NCBI GenBank assembly: GCA_949298295.1
Contig: CASFWS010000017.1
Location: 1-16,830, forward strand
Length of the DNA stretch: 16,830 bases
Direction: 5' to 3'
Source of the DNA: an uncultured Bacillota bacterium
GTDB lineage: Bacteria; Bacillota_I; Bacilli_A; RFN20; CAG-826
Under the pieces are notes generated by a model. That model did not search any database, had not been told where the DNA came from, and worked only from the letters and a program-made list of their open reading frames with translations. Shown piece after piece: positions 1 to 8,489 of the stretch (its first letter is position 1; every line of letters starts with the position of its first letter). Made by a program: the position numbers and the translations under genes.

Positions 1-96
1 GCCAAGCAGCCGAAAAGAATTGGTTTCCTTTTTGAGAAAGGAAACGATGCGCTCCCGGACGGAGGCCTCGTCGTCCACGACGATGACGCTGTACAT
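1..96 (-). CDS. Response regulator, receiver-domain N-terminus (partial, runs off the left edge)
   Basis: On the minus strand an ATG at 96-94 opens a frame that stays open to the window edge (32 codons). It begins MYSVIVVDDEASVRERIVSF, the classic start of a CheY-like receiver domain: a hydrophobic first beta strand followed by the acidic Asp8-Asp9-Glu10 cluster that helps bind the metal at the phosphorylation site. The phospho-acceptor Asp (normally near residue 55) and the output domain lie outside the window. In Bacillota carbohydrate loci such proteins are often YesN-type, with a C-terminal AraC DNA-binding domain and a partner membrane histidine kinase; that is inference here. The upstream AAAGG is only 2 nt from the ATG, so the ribosome site is weak, but the N-terminus matches the family so well that I keep this start. 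Confidence 0.85.
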   Translation of the reverse strand, partial: MYSVIVVDDEASVRERIVSFLKKETNSFRLLG

Positions 97-326
97 CGCC
101 TTTATGTTAGCAAAGAAGACCAAAGAATGGCATCCATACCGTGACAGGTGTTTTGTAAAATATTCTTCCTACAATGAGTTGCTTCCATCGTTCTTTTCTT
201 CCAATGTTTGAAGAAAAAGCTGTTGAAAATCGAAAATAAACAGCGGTTTTGCGAAGAATTCTATTTGACAACCTTTGTTTTAGGCATTTGATTGCCAACC
301 TATCCACCGCCGCCATCGATGTTTCT
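97..326. other. Intergenic gap between two minus-strand genes
   Basis: This 230-bp AT-richer stretch separates the stop of the AraC gene from the start of the response regulator. It presumably holds the response-regulator promoter (minus strand), with AT-rich hexamers such as TATTTT and TAACAT, but I could not assemble a convincing -35/-10 pair. No clear terminator hairpin with a T-run follows the AraC stop. Short open frames here look like chance. Confidence 0.5.
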
Positions 327-1520
327 TTATTCCCTGTGATGTTTCTTCCGATACTGAAGCGGAGTTATCCCGTATTCCTTCTTGAACAAGTTCTGGAAAT
401 AAGGCTGCGAGGAAAAATACAAGGTGTCACTTATTTCCTGAAGCGACGTGTCCGAATAAGCCAAGAGAACCTTGGCCTCCTCGAGTTTCGCCCGTCGGAT
501 GTACTGGGCGATGCTTTGACCCGTCTCTTTTTTGAACTGGGCCATGAAGACCGACCGCGACTTGCCAGATTGGGCAACCACGTCCATGGCCCCGATCGGC
601 TGGTTGGTATGCGACTTGATGTACTGGAGCGACTTGTATACCTCGCCCGAGTAGGAAGCCGGGTGCTTAAGCTCGGCTACCCGCCTTGTAAAGTCGACGA
701 CCGCGGAATAGCGGAGCTCGTTGACTTGGTTGATGGAGACGCAGCGTTCGCACTCTTGGATATAAAGGTCGATCAACTGGTAGGTCTGCTCAATGTCGAG
801 GTTGCCCGGGATGGCCCCCGCCTTGCCAATCATCGTGACGAGGCCGATGAAGATGTTCTTGGCCTGGCGAAGAGCGTCTTCGGCCAGCTTTCCTTCGTAA
901 AGGGGGCCGGCTTTGACGATCTTCTTGAACAAGCTGTTGATGCCGAGGACATCTCCCCTTCTCACGTAAGAGAGGATTTCCCTTTCGATGTTATAGGTCC
1001 CGTGCCCGTAATTGGTTTCCCGCACGATGTCTTCCGACTGCCGCTGGCCAATCCGCCGGACAAAGGAAGGGGCCGCTGCTTCAAAATAGTCGAGCATCGA
1101 CACGCTTTTCTGATTGAAGAGAAACTCGACCAAGGCCATGTAGGAAAGAAAGCGATTAAGGGAATAGGACGGTATCGAGGCGAGGAATCCTGAGAGGCGC
1201 TCCTTATCTTCCCAAGGAAGGCCGTACTCGTGGATGATTTGGTCAATCGAGGAAGCGTCGGTCGTCTTGTTCACGAAAGGTCCGACGACGAGGACGGAGG
1301 CTGCCTTTTTCAGGGCAATCACCCCAAATAAGCCAGCCGTCTCCTCGACGAACGATACCTCCGCGTCCTTTGCCTTCGCGGCAACTTTTTGGTAAATGGC
1401 TCCGAAACCCGAACCCGTTGGATCGTAAACAAGTTTCATTCCTTTCCCGAGGAGAACAGTTGGTAGGAAGAAGGAACCATAGAGATATTCGACCGACTTG
1501 ATGACTTGACTTTTTCGCAT
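327..1520 (-). CDS. AraC-family transcriptional regulator
   Basis: A 397-residue DNA-binding regulator, probably the local activator of the divergent sugar operon. Residues about 292-397 form a typical AraC/XylS module: a first helix-turn-helix around 308-330 (MDVVAQSGKSRSVFMAQFKK), the linker with RRAKLEEAKVLL, and a second helix-turn-helix around 357-381 ending YFQNLFKKEYGITPLQYR, the family signature. The first 290 residues resemble the ligand-sensing N-terminal region of Gram-positive AraC proteins (LPTVLLGKGMKLVYDP near residues 19-34, and a REILSYVRRGD segment before the final domain), but the ligand cannot be told. There are no membrane segments, so it is a soluble one-component regulator. 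The ATG at 1520 lacks a clear Shine-Dalgarno; a later ATG (Met28) has GGAAAGGA immediately before it but would cut into the conserved N-terminus. It is divergent to the transporter operon across a 187-bp control region, the usual arrangement for a pathway-specific regulator. Confidence 0.9.
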   Translation of the reverse strand: MRKSQVIKSVEYLYGSFFLPTVLLGKGMKLVYDPTGSGFGAIYQKVAAKAKDAEVSFVEETAGLFGVIALKKAASVLVVGPFVNKTTDASSIDQIIHEYGLPWEDKERLSGFLASIPSYSLNRFLSYMALVEFLFNQKSVSMLDYFEAAAPSFVRRIGQRQSEDIVRETNYGHGTYNIEREILSYVRRGDVLGINSLFKKIVKAGPLYEGKLAEDALRQAKNIFIGLVTMIGKAGAIPGNLDIEQTYQLIDLYIQECERCVSINQVNELRYSAVVDFTRRVAELKHPASYSGEVYKSLQYIKSHTNQPIGAMDVVAQSGKSRSVFMAQFKKETGQSIAQYIRRAKLEEAKVLLAYSDTSLQEISDTLYFSSQPYFQNLFKKEYGITPLQYRKKHHRE

Positions 1521-1566
1521 GAATATAGGACGTTTTTACAATAAAGAAGACGCCATTACATTACTA

Positions 1567-1580
1567 TAAAAGCGCTTTCA
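1567..1580. promoter_or_regulatory. Operator-like palindrome 1 (cre / LacI-family type)
   Basis: TAAAAGCGCTTTCA matches the Bacillota cre consensus TGWAANCGNTNWCA at every position except the second. It contains the perfect palindrome AAAGCGCTTT. It lies just upstream of TACAAT (1583-1588), with a poor -35 candidate TTACTA at 1561-1566; if these form the operon promoter, the operator fills the spacer and would repress directly. The regulator could be CcpA or a dedicated LacI-family protein; neither gene is in the window. Confidence 0.65.
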
Positions 1581-1582
1581 CT

Positions 1583-1588
1583 TACAAT
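1583..1588 (+). promoter_or_regulatory. Possible -10 element of the sugar operon
   Basis: TACAAT is a fair -10 hexamer, about 120 bp upstream of the symporter ATG. The only -35 candidate at 16-bp spacing (TTACTA, 1561-1566) is weak, as expected if an AraC-type activator assists. Tentative. Confidence 0.3.
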
Positions 1589-1665
1589 TCTGGCAGCATC
1601 GAAGTACTGGCTCTCAAGGGCCCGGGAGGTTTGGGGGAACGGCGAAAACTTAGGAAATGGCGAAT

Positions 1666-1679
1666 TGTAAGCGCTTCCC
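1666..1679. promoter_or_regulatory. Operator-like palindrome 2, next to the ribosome site
   Basis: TGTAAGCGCTTCCC matches 12 of 14 positions of the cre consensus and shares the AAGCGCTT core with palindrome 1, whose centre is 99 bp upstream. It sits 28 bp before the symporter ATG, where a bound repressor would block elongation, and the pair could allow looping. Its right half overlaps a small perfect hairpin (CTTCCC-TCA-GGGAAG, 1674-1688) that ends just before the Shine-Dalgarno AAAGGA (1693-1698). Confidence 0.6.
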
Positions 1680-1707
1680 TCAGGGAAGGCGGAAAGGAAT
1701 TTGGTAG

Positions 1708-3655
1708 ATGAAAGAAATAACGTTGCTCAAGAAGGGACTTTTCGACAAGAAGTTCATGGATTCGCGGGTCAAGACGCGGGCCCTAACCACGAAAGAGAAG
1801 ATTCTCGGCCACTTGATCGGCCCGCTCGGGCTGATCCTCGTCGTCAACACGATTGCTCTCGTCGTCGAGAAATTCTTCATGCAGATGGTCGGCCTCACCT
1901 ATCCGGCCGGGGCCGACGGAACGCCCAACCCAATGGCTCAGTCCCTCGGCGATGCCTATCAAACGGTCATGGCGGTCATCAAACTTATCGTCATCGCCGT
2001 CGGCTTCCTGAACTCCTGGCTCATTTCCCATACCCAGTCGCGGCAAGGGCGGTTCCGGCCTTGGTACATGATCTTCAGCTTTGCGACAATCATCATCGGC
2101 TTCCTCATGTTCCTCATCTCGCCGAATATATCTTCGGGGAGGCCTATTGGTGCGACTTCTTCATTCTCCAGACCGTTTATCACACCATCGGCACGACCTT
2201 CTTCTACCTTTTCCGCGACAACATCGTCTCCGTCGTCACCCGCGACCCCATCGAAAAGCAGTCCATCTCCTTCATGCGCAAGCTTTGCTGGACCCTTGTC
2301 TCCGGCATTCTCATCGGCCTTATCGTCAACTCCGTCCTCGTCCCTTTCTGGCTTCAGAATGACATCAACGGCTACCCGATTCTTATGATCGTCCTCAGTA
2401 CCGTCGCCATCCCGCTTTTCCTTCTCGAGTATTTCTACACGAAGGAACGGGTTGTTGAGGACGTCAATCTCGAAACGAAGGAAAACGCGAACAAGCCGCC
2501 CCTAAAGGCTCAGCTTAAGGCTCTCTTCACCAACAAGAACTACGTCATCCTCCTCATTCTCACGACCCTCGGCGGCATCGTCGACAACTTCAAGGGCGGC
2601 AACGTCCAGTATTACTACATCCAATATCTCCTCGGCGGTGTCGAAAACCCGTCGATGCAAATGATCTACCAGATCGTCACCGGCGTGCCTCTCGGCCTCG
2701 GAGCTTTCCTCATCTACCCCCTCTCGAAGAAAGTCGGCATCCGGAATCTCACGATCGGCGGCTATGCCCTCGTCCTCGTCGGAAGCATCATCGGCTGGGC
2801 GGCCCCCTCAAACGTCCCAGTGGCCATCGTCGGAGGCTTCCTCCGGAATGTCGGATGGCTTCCCAATAGCTATATCATCGTCATGCTCACATACTACCGG
2901 TCGAATTCCGGACGGGCATCCGCCTTGAGGGCCTCCTAGGCATCGGAATCGTCGTGGCCATCCAAAATCTCCTCTACGCGCCATTTGCCGGCGGCTACGA
3001 GTCGAGCCTTCTCAACATGGGTTTCACCGACAACCTCGAAGTAATGCCGAACCCGTCGGACAACATCAAGAATTTCATGTCGCTCGCCTTCTATCTCTTC
3101 GACATCATCCTCTCGTCCGCCTATGTCATCCTCTTGCCGTTCGTCGACGTCGAAAAGCACATCGGAACCATATCCAGAGAGTTGATATCCAGGAAGCGCG
3201 AGGCGGTCATCGCCCAGGGCAAAACGTGGTACGACCCGGAAGTCCAGGACCAAATGGAACGGGCGGAGCTAGCCAAGGAACACGAGGAAGACCGCATCGC
3301 CGACCTCAAGGAACTCTGTGCTAAGAAAGGGCTCGACTTCGAGACCGAGAACGCGAAGTACTTGGCCGCCAAGAAGGAAGCCGACGAAAAGCAGGCCGAA
3401 AAGGATAAGAAGAAGGCCGAAAAGGCCGCCGCCAAGAAGGCCAATCAGGAAGCAAGGGCGGAAAGCAAAGAAGCGAAACGCGTCGCCGCTCTCAAAGCCA
3501 AATGTGAAAAGCAAGGACTCGATTTCGAGGCCGAAAACAAAAAGTACTTCGACGCTTTGGCCGAAAAGAAGGCCAAAAAAGCGGACGAAGAAGCCGCTTG
3601 GCGCGAAAAAGAGCTTCAAAAGTATCGTGCCTTCCAGTCCTGGATGGGACACTAG
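1708..3655 (+). pseudogene. GPH/MFS-type sugar:cation symporter with long charged C-terminal tail; two frameshifts as written
   Basis: An inner-membrane importer expected to bring oligosaccharides or glycosides into the cell with Na+ or H+. The start at 1708 is set by AAAGGA 9 nt upstream. The frame reads LTTKEKILGHLIGPLG (GPH-like first helix) and SRQGRFRPW, the family motif of the cytoplasmic loop after helix 2. It then breaks near the G-run 2136-2139; adding one G restores the reading frame into DFFILQTVYHTIGTTFFYLF. A second break near 2889-2898 is again repaired by one added base, giving VEFRTGIRLEGLLGIG, the conserved loop of the second half. Corrected length is about 649 residues: roughly 478 of membrane domain (multiple hydrophobic helices), then about 170 very charged residues (Lys/Glu/Ala-rich, coiled-coil-like) carrying two copies of a KxGLDFExEN motif. 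GPH proteins are normally 450-500 residues; LacS-type members carry an EIIA domain at this end, but this tail is not EIIA. First gene of the operon. Confidence 0.85.
3293..3580 (+). repeat. Two-copy protein repeat in the symporter tail
   Basis: Codons 3293-3391 and 3479-3577 encode two related segments of about 33 residues. Copy 1 starts RIADLKELCAKKGLDFETEN and copy 2 starts RVAALKAKCEKQGLDFEAEN; both continue KY and a Lys/Ala/Glu helix. They are joined by a Lys/Ala/Glu-rich linker. The pattern is helix, Gly-containing turn (KKGLD or KQGLD), helix, with one conserved Cys each. The DNA copies have diverged, so this is an old protein-level duplication. Confidence 0.8.
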
Positions 3656-3672
3656 GAAGGCATAGTATGGAC

Positions 3673-3689
3673 GGGGGCTTCAGCACCCC
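3673..3689 (+). other. Small intercistronic hairpin
   Basis: In the 60-bp gap between symporter and GH2, GGGGGC-TTCA-GCACCCC can fold into a six-pair stem with one bulged A. No T-run follows, so it is not a standard terminator; it could tune expression or mRNA stability between the transporter and enzyme genes, or be chance. Confidence 0.3.
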
Positions 3690-3715
3690 TTCTTCCGACA
3701 ACAAGGAGCACCACG

Positions 3716-6046
3716 ATGGAAAAAATCCTGAAAGACGGGTGGACGCTAGAAAGGGAAACCGGCGAAAGGATTCCGGTCTCCCTGCCCCACGACGCCATGA
3801 TCGAGGAAAAGCGCCGGGCTACCTCGCGCACCGGCAAGGATGGCGGCTATTTCCCCGGTGGCATTTACGTCTATTCGCGGGAGCTTCATTTCACCCATCA
3901 AGACCTGGACAAGCGCATCGAACTTCTCTTTGAAGGGGTCTATCAGCTCGCGACTGTCTACCTGAACGATGAGGAAATCGCCCGGAATACCTATGGCTAT
4001 GGGGAATTCACCGTCGACCTCACGGGCAAGGCCCATGAAGGAGCGAACATTCTCCGCGTCAAGGCAGACAATTCCCTCGTTCCCAATTGCCGCTGGTACA
4101 GTGGAAGCGGCATCTACCGCCCCGTCCGCCTCTTTGTTCTCCCCAAAGGGGCCCCGACTTTCCTCAAAGTCAGGACGCTTTCCCTCAGCCCGGCGAAAAT
4201 CGAAGTTACTTCCGACGAAGGAAGCGAAATCGAGATTTATGACGGAAATGCTTTGCTTTATAAGGGTTCTGCAGGCGAAATTTCGATTTCCGATCCTCAT
4301 GTGTGGTCGCCGGATACCCCATATCTCTACCGGGCCGTCAGCAAAAAGGACGGTGGCGAGAAGGAGACGACCTTTGGCCTCCGGACCATTTCCTACGATG
4401 CCAAGACCGGCTTTCTCCTCAATGGAGAGCGAACCCTTCTTCGCGGCGGCTGCCTCCACCACGACAACGGGATCATCGGGGCCGTCTCCCTTTACGACGC
4501 CGAATACCGGAGGATCAAAAAACTGAAGGAAGAAGGCTTCAACTGCCTCCGCATCTCCCATAACCCCGCCTCCCGCTACCTCCTCGAGGCGGCCGACCGC
4601 CTCGGGATGCTCATCCTCGACGAGTGTTTCGACGGATGGTACCTTCCCAAAAACTACCACGACCACGCCCGTTACTTCTTTTCCGACTATGAGAAAGAGT
4701 TGAAGGCGATGGTCGAAAAGGACTATTCCCATCCCTCGGTCATCATGTATTCCCTCGGGAACGAGGTTACGGAAACGGGAACCAAGAAGGGCGTTGCCCT
4801 TTTGGACAAAATGTGCCGTTACGTCCATTCGCTCGACGATACGAGGCCTTGCACCGTCGCCGTCAATGTTCTCCTCGACGTCTACTTCAAGCACGGCCTC
4901 GGCATCTATCGGGACATTGGAAAATATAAGCCGGTGCCTCTTCCCGAGAAACGCGGCTACCACGAGAAGAAAGCCGGCTCGGCCTTCTTCAATTACTGGA
5001 CCTGCCGCCTCGGGAAACTCATGTTCATGATGTCGAAGTCGAAGAGTGCCGAAAAGATCGTCGACGCCATTTCGCCCGCCATCGACATCATGGGCCTAAA
5101 TTATGGTTCTTCCCGCTACGACATCGACATTGTCAGGCAGCCCGACCGCCTGCTCCTCGGGACCGAGACGATGGTCGGGGACCTCTATTACAACTGGGAA
5201 CGTGTCAAGAAATACCCTGCTCTCCTCGGCGATTTCGTCTGGTCGGCCTGGGACTACCTCGGGGAGGCCTGCATCGGGGATTGGACTTACCACTCCTACA
5301 AGGGACTCCCGCTTCTCGCGGGCCAAGGGATGCTCGACATCACTGGGAATGCCAAGGCGTCGATGCATTACATGCGCATCGTCTGGGGCTTTGAAAAGAA
5401 CCCCTATCTCGGCGTCCGCCCCCTCAACCACAGCGGCGAGCGGCCCTCGAAAGGCGCCTGGCAGTTCACCGATGCCGTCTCTTCCTGGACTTGGCACGGC
5501 TACGAAGGGAAAAAGACCGTCGCCGACGTCTTTTCGCTAGCTCCTAAAGTGCGGCTTGTCCTCAACGGAAAGACGATTGGGGAGAAAAAGACAAAGAATG
5601 CCCGGGCTTCTTTCAAACTCAAATACGAACCGGGGATTCTCAAAGCCGTCGCCCTCGACGAAAACGGAAACGAAACGGGCGAAACCGCCCTAAGAACCGG
5701 CGGCCAGGAGCCCGTCATCGCTTTGCTTCCCGAATATCGGGATCTGAAGGCCAAGGAAGGGAACCTCCTCCATCTTGAGATCGAGTTCCGCGACCAGGAT
5801 GGTAACCTCCTTCCCTACATCGAGAACCCGGTGAAGATCGAAATCGAGGGGAAGAGCCTCCGCTTCCTTGGGCTTGGAAGCGGCCTCTGCAAAACCGACG
5901 AGACCTTCTCGGCAACGACCCACCGTGCCTATCGGGGCCGGGCCGAAGCCGTCTTTATGACTACCGATCAGGAAGGCAAGTCAACCGTTAAGGTTTCATC
6001 GCTGGGGCTTCCGGCCAAGAGCATCGAATTCGAGGTAAGAAAATGA
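3716..6046 (+). CDS. Glycoside hydrolase family 2 (beta-galactosidase-like)
   Basis: A 776-residue cytosolic retaining exo-beta-glycosidase, most like GH2 beta-galactosidases, though family 2 also covers beta-glucuronidase, mannosidase and other activities. Order: sugar-binding jelly roll (about 1-145, with GGIYVYSREL and CRWYSGSGIYRPVRL), Ig-like domain (about 145-225), TIM barrel (about 225-570) and C-terminal beta domains (about 580-776). The barrel shows RGGCLHHDNG, LRISHNPAS and LGMLILDECFDGW; the acid/base is Glu350 in SLGNEV and the nucleophile Glu484 in LGTETM. DFVWSAWDYLGEACIGDW (about 505-522) matches large bacterial beta-galactosidases. The NKG motif typical of beta-glucuronidases was not seen. 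No signal peptide. Start at 3716 is fixed by AAGGAG 7 nt upstream; the stop overlaps the GH3 start (ATGA). Substrate is not assignable from sequence alone. Confidence 0.92.
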   Translation: MEKILKDGWTLERETGERIPVSLPHDAMIEEKRRATSRTGKDGGYFPGGIYVYSRELHFTHQDLDKRIELLFEGVYQLATVYLNDEEIARNTYGYGEFTVDLTGKAHEGANILRVKADNSLVPNCRWYSGSGIYRPVRLFVLPKGAPTFLKVRTLSLSPAKIEVTSDEGSEIEIYDGNALLYKGSAGEISISDPHVWSPDTPYLYRAVSKKDGGEKETTFGLRTISYDAKTGFLLNGERTLLRGGCLHHDNGIIGAVSLYDAEYRRIKKLKEEGFNCLRISHNPASRYLLEAADRLGMLILDECFDGWYLPKNYHDHARYFFSDYEKELKAMVEKDYSHPSVIMYSLGNEVTETGTKKGVALLDKMCRYVHSLDDTRPCTVAVNVLLDVYFKHGLGIYRDIGKYKPVPLPEKRGYHEKKAGSAFFNYWTCRLGKLMFMMSKSKSAEKIVDAISPAIDIMGLNYGSSRYDIDIVRQPDRLLLGTETMVGDLYYNWERVKKYPALLGDFVWSAWDYLGEACIGDWTYHSYKGLPLLAGQGMLDITGNAKASMHYMRIVWGFEKNPYLGVRPLNHSGERPSKGAWQFTDAVSSWTWHGYEGKKTVADVFSLAPKVRLVLNGKTIGEKKTKNARASFKLKYEPGILKAVALDENGNETGETALRTGGQEPVIALLPEYRDLKAKEGNLLHLEIEFRDQDGNLLPYIENPVKIEIEGKSLRFLGLGSGLCKTDETFSATTHRAYRGRAEAVFMTTDQEGKSTVKVSSLGLPAKSIEFEVRK

Positions 6047-8487
6047 AAGAGAAATTTCGCGTCTACGGGGAGCGTACTCCCAAGGCAACCGAACGGGAGC
6101 TCTTCAACCGCAAACTCTCCAAGATAGCGGCCGAGGAAGGAATCGTCCTCCTCAAGAACGAAGGCGTCCTGCCGCTTCAAGGCGAGACCGTCGCCCTTTT
6201 CGGGAACGGAGCCCGGCTAACCGTCAAAGGCGGGAGCGGGAGCGGCGATGTCCATGAGCGTTACAGCGTCAACGTCGAAGACGGTCTCAAAAACAACGGG
6301 ATCAGCGTCGTCACCAGTCCGTGGCTCGAACGCTTCAGCGCCGAATACGAGCACGACAAGAAGGACTACGTCGACCGGGTCGAAAAGGCCATCAAGGGAT
6401 ACAAGGTTTGGAATGTCATGGCCATGTTCCAGAAGATCGGGGAATTCAAGCTGGCTTACCCGACCGGAGACAAGATCACGAAGGACGATCTCGTGAAGGC
6501 CGACGTTGCCATGTACGTCATCGCCCGCCAAGCCGGGGAGGGCGACGACCGAAAGCTCGAGAAGGGCGACTACCTCCTTAGCGATCTCGAGAAGAAGAAC
6601 ATCGACCTTCTGGCGAGGACCTACCGGAAAGTCATTCTTGTTATCAATGCCGGAAGCATCATCGATATCGCCCCGATCGAGCACGAGGTCCAAGCCATCG
6701 TCTATCTCGGCCAGCCCGGCGAGGAAGGCGGGAACGCCCTCGGGGAAATCGTTTCCGGGAAGGTTTCGCCCTCGGGCAAATTGACCGACACCTGGGGAAT
6801 GACCTATGCCGACTACCCGACCGCGGCCTTCAGGCAGGACGAGAAGCTGGAAGAGTATTACTACGAAGGCATCTATGTCGGTTACCGCTACTTCGAGGCC
6901 AAGGGGCACCGGCCTCTTTATCCTTTCGGCTACGGCCTTTCTTACACGACCTTCAACACGGCCTATCAGTCCCTCGAGGTTGACGGAAGCTCCGTGAGGC
7001 TTCGCGCCAAAGTAACCAACGTCGGGGCCAAGGCCGGAAAGGAAGTCGCCGAGCTTTATCTCGCCCGGCCCAATCGGAAGCTCCCCGGCGAGAAGAAATT
7101 CCTCGTCGCCTACAAAAAGACCAAGGTCCTTCAACCGGGAGAGGAAGAAGAAGTCACCCTCGTCTTCGACCTGGCGAAGGTCGGGGCCTACGACGAAAAA
7201 GAGAGCCGTTTCTTCCTCGAGGAAGGGTCCTACGGCCTCTATCTAGGTGGCGATGTCCTGGAGGCCAAGCCAGTTGCCGTCCTTCTTCTAAAAGAAGACA
7301 TCGTTACCGAAATCGTCAGCAAATCCTGTCCGAAAAAACGGGATTTCGTCGATTTGGCGCTATCTACGGCCAAGGACGATTACGAGGGCCTGCCCGTCTT
7401 CGAAGTGGAAAAGTTCCAACCCATCACCCATAGCTACGACTATCCTCTCCCCCAGGTCAGCCCGAAGGTCCAGCATTATCTCGACACCCTTTCGAACAAG
7501 GAACTCGCCCGACTGGCGATGGGAGGCGGCTTCTTTAGCAAGCACTTCATCCGGGTTCCCGGGGCGGCTGGGAACACCACGAGCCGCCTTCTCCAAAAAG
7601 GCATTCCACCGATCATCATGTCGGATGGCCCGGCCGGAATCAACTTGCTTCAGAACGGGGCCGTGACCCGTTCGGGCATGACGCGTTACATCGGAAGCCT
7701 TCCGGAGCAGTGGCAATGGGGATGGCTCAAGAAGTGGGGGCCAAAACTCAAGTTCCTTTATGCCAAGGACAAGGACATCAAAATCTATCAATACTGCACC
7801 GCTTGGCCCAACGCGACCTTGCTCGCGATGAGCTGGAACGACGACCTCCTCTTTGAAGTCGGAAAGGCCGTCGGCACGGAGATGCGGGCCATGGGAGTCA
7901 CCCTTTGGCTGGCCCCGGCCCTCAATATCCACCGCGATCCTCTTTGCGGAAGGAACTTCGAGTACTACAGCGAGGACCCCCTCATCTCGGGCCATATGGC
8001 GCGGTCGATCACCATGGGCGTTCAAAGCGTCGGTGGCGTCGGGGTTACCATCAAGCACTTTGCCTGCAACAACCGGGAGAACAACCGGACGGAGGTAAAC
8101 TCCAATCTTTCCGAGCGGGCTCTCCGGGAAATCTATCTCCGGGGCTTCCGTATCGCCCTCGAGGCCAGGCCCTGGGCTCTGATGTCGAGCTACAACCGGA
8201 TCAACGGCGTCTACGCGGCGGACAACCGCGACCTTCTCGTCAAAATCCTCCGGAACGAATGGGGCTACGAAGGCCTGGTCATGAGCGATTGGGACGGCGC
8301 GGACCATTCCAAGTACGAAAGTGTGCTCCGCAACGGGAACAACATGATCATGCCCGGCCGGAAGGAGGTCTACCAAAAGCTGCTCGCGGCCATCAAAGAC
8401 GGGCGCCTCGACCGGAAGACTCTTCTTTACTCGGCCGCCTACGCCTTGAATCTCATCTTCGCGGCCGCGACAAGCCAGGGGTTCTAA
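6043..8487 (+). CDS. Glycoside hydrolase family 3, permuted domain order (beta-glucosidase/beta-xylosidase-like)
   Basis: An 814-residue cytosolic retaining beta-glycosidase with the reversed GH3 layout: alpha/beta sandwich first (about 25-290), fibronectin III-like domain (about 320-410), then TIM barrel (about 480-800). The first part shows AAEEGIVLLKNEGVLPL, KGGSGSGDVHERY and ARQAGEGDDR, where Glu166 is a candidate acid/base; SGKLTDTW and YPFGYGLSYTTF mark its end. The barrel has IIMSDGPAGIN, LAPALNIHRDPLCGRNFEYY, IKHFACNN and the nucleophile Asp749 in VMSDWDG. Permuted GH3 proteins of about 800 residues are common in Bacillota as beta-glucosidases, some also cleaving xylosides. No signal peptide. 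Its ATG overlaps the GH2 stop, with GAGG about 7 nt upstream, implying translational coupling; GH39 follows after 2 nt. Confidence 0.93.
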   Translation: MKEKFRVYGERTPKATERELFNRKLSKIAAEEGIVLLKNEGVLPLQGETVALFGNGARLTVKGGSGSGDVHERYSVNVEDGLKNNGISVVTSPWLERFSAEYEHDKKDYVDRVEKAIKGYKVWNVMAMFQKIGEFKLAYPTGDKITKDDLVKADVAMYVIARQAGEGDDRKLEKGDYLLSDLEKKNIDLLARTYRKVILVINAGSIIDIAPIEHEVQAIVYLGQPGEEGGNALGEIVSGKVSPSGKLTDTWGMTYADYPTAAFRQDEKLEEYYYEGIYVGYRYFEAKGHRPLYPFGYGLSYTTFNTAYQSLEVDGSSVRLRAKVTNVGAKAGKEVAELYLARPNRKLPGEKKFLVAYKKTKVLQPGEEEEVTLVFDLAKVGAYDEKESRFFLEEGSYGLYLGGDVLEAKPVAVLLLKEDIVTEIVSKSCPKKRDFVDLALSTAKDDYEGLPVFEVEKFQPITHSYDYPLPQVSPKVQHYLDTLSNKELARLAMGGGFFSKHFIRVPGAAGNTTSRLLQKGIPPIIMSDGPAGINLLQNGAVTRSGMTRYIGSLPEQWQWGWLKKWGPKLKFLYAKDKDIKIYQYCTAWPNATLLAMSWNDDLLFEVGKAVGTEMRAMGVTLWLAPALNIHRDPLCGRNFEYYSEDPLISGHMARSITMGVQSVGGVGVTIKHFACNNRENNRTEVNSNLSERALREIYLRGFRIALEARPWALMSSYNRINGVYAADNRDLLVKILRNEWGYEGLVMSDWDGADHSKYESVLRNGNNMIMPGRKEVYQKLLAAIKDGRLDRKTLLYSAAYALNLIFAAATSQGF

Positions 8488-8489
8488 TC

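Noticed and set aside
265..270. TTGACA on the plus strand
   Set aside because: It is a perfect -35 hexamer but has no suitable -10 at 16-18 bp and points into the end of the opposite-strand AraC gene.
107..316. 69-codon minus-strand frame in the gap before the response regulator
   Set aside because: No ribosome site, no recognisable motif, and it fills the space where a promoter is expected.
249..1193. 314-codon open frame on the plus strand opposite the AraC gene
   Set aside because: It lies antisense to a clear AraC protein, has no ribosome site and encodes nothing recognisable. Such frames arise from the strong C-ending codon bias.
2120..2145. Programmed frameshifting in the symporter
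   Set aside because: No classical slippery heptamer with a downstream structure is evident, two separate shifts would be needed, and GPH transporters are not known to use it. A missing G in a G-run is simpler.
3746..4963. 405-codon minus-strand frame under GH2, and similar long frames at 6217-7134, 7360-8376 and 10085-10771
   Set aside because: All are antisense shadows of well-supported glycosidase genes, with Val/Asp/Gly-rich low-information translations and no ribosome sites.
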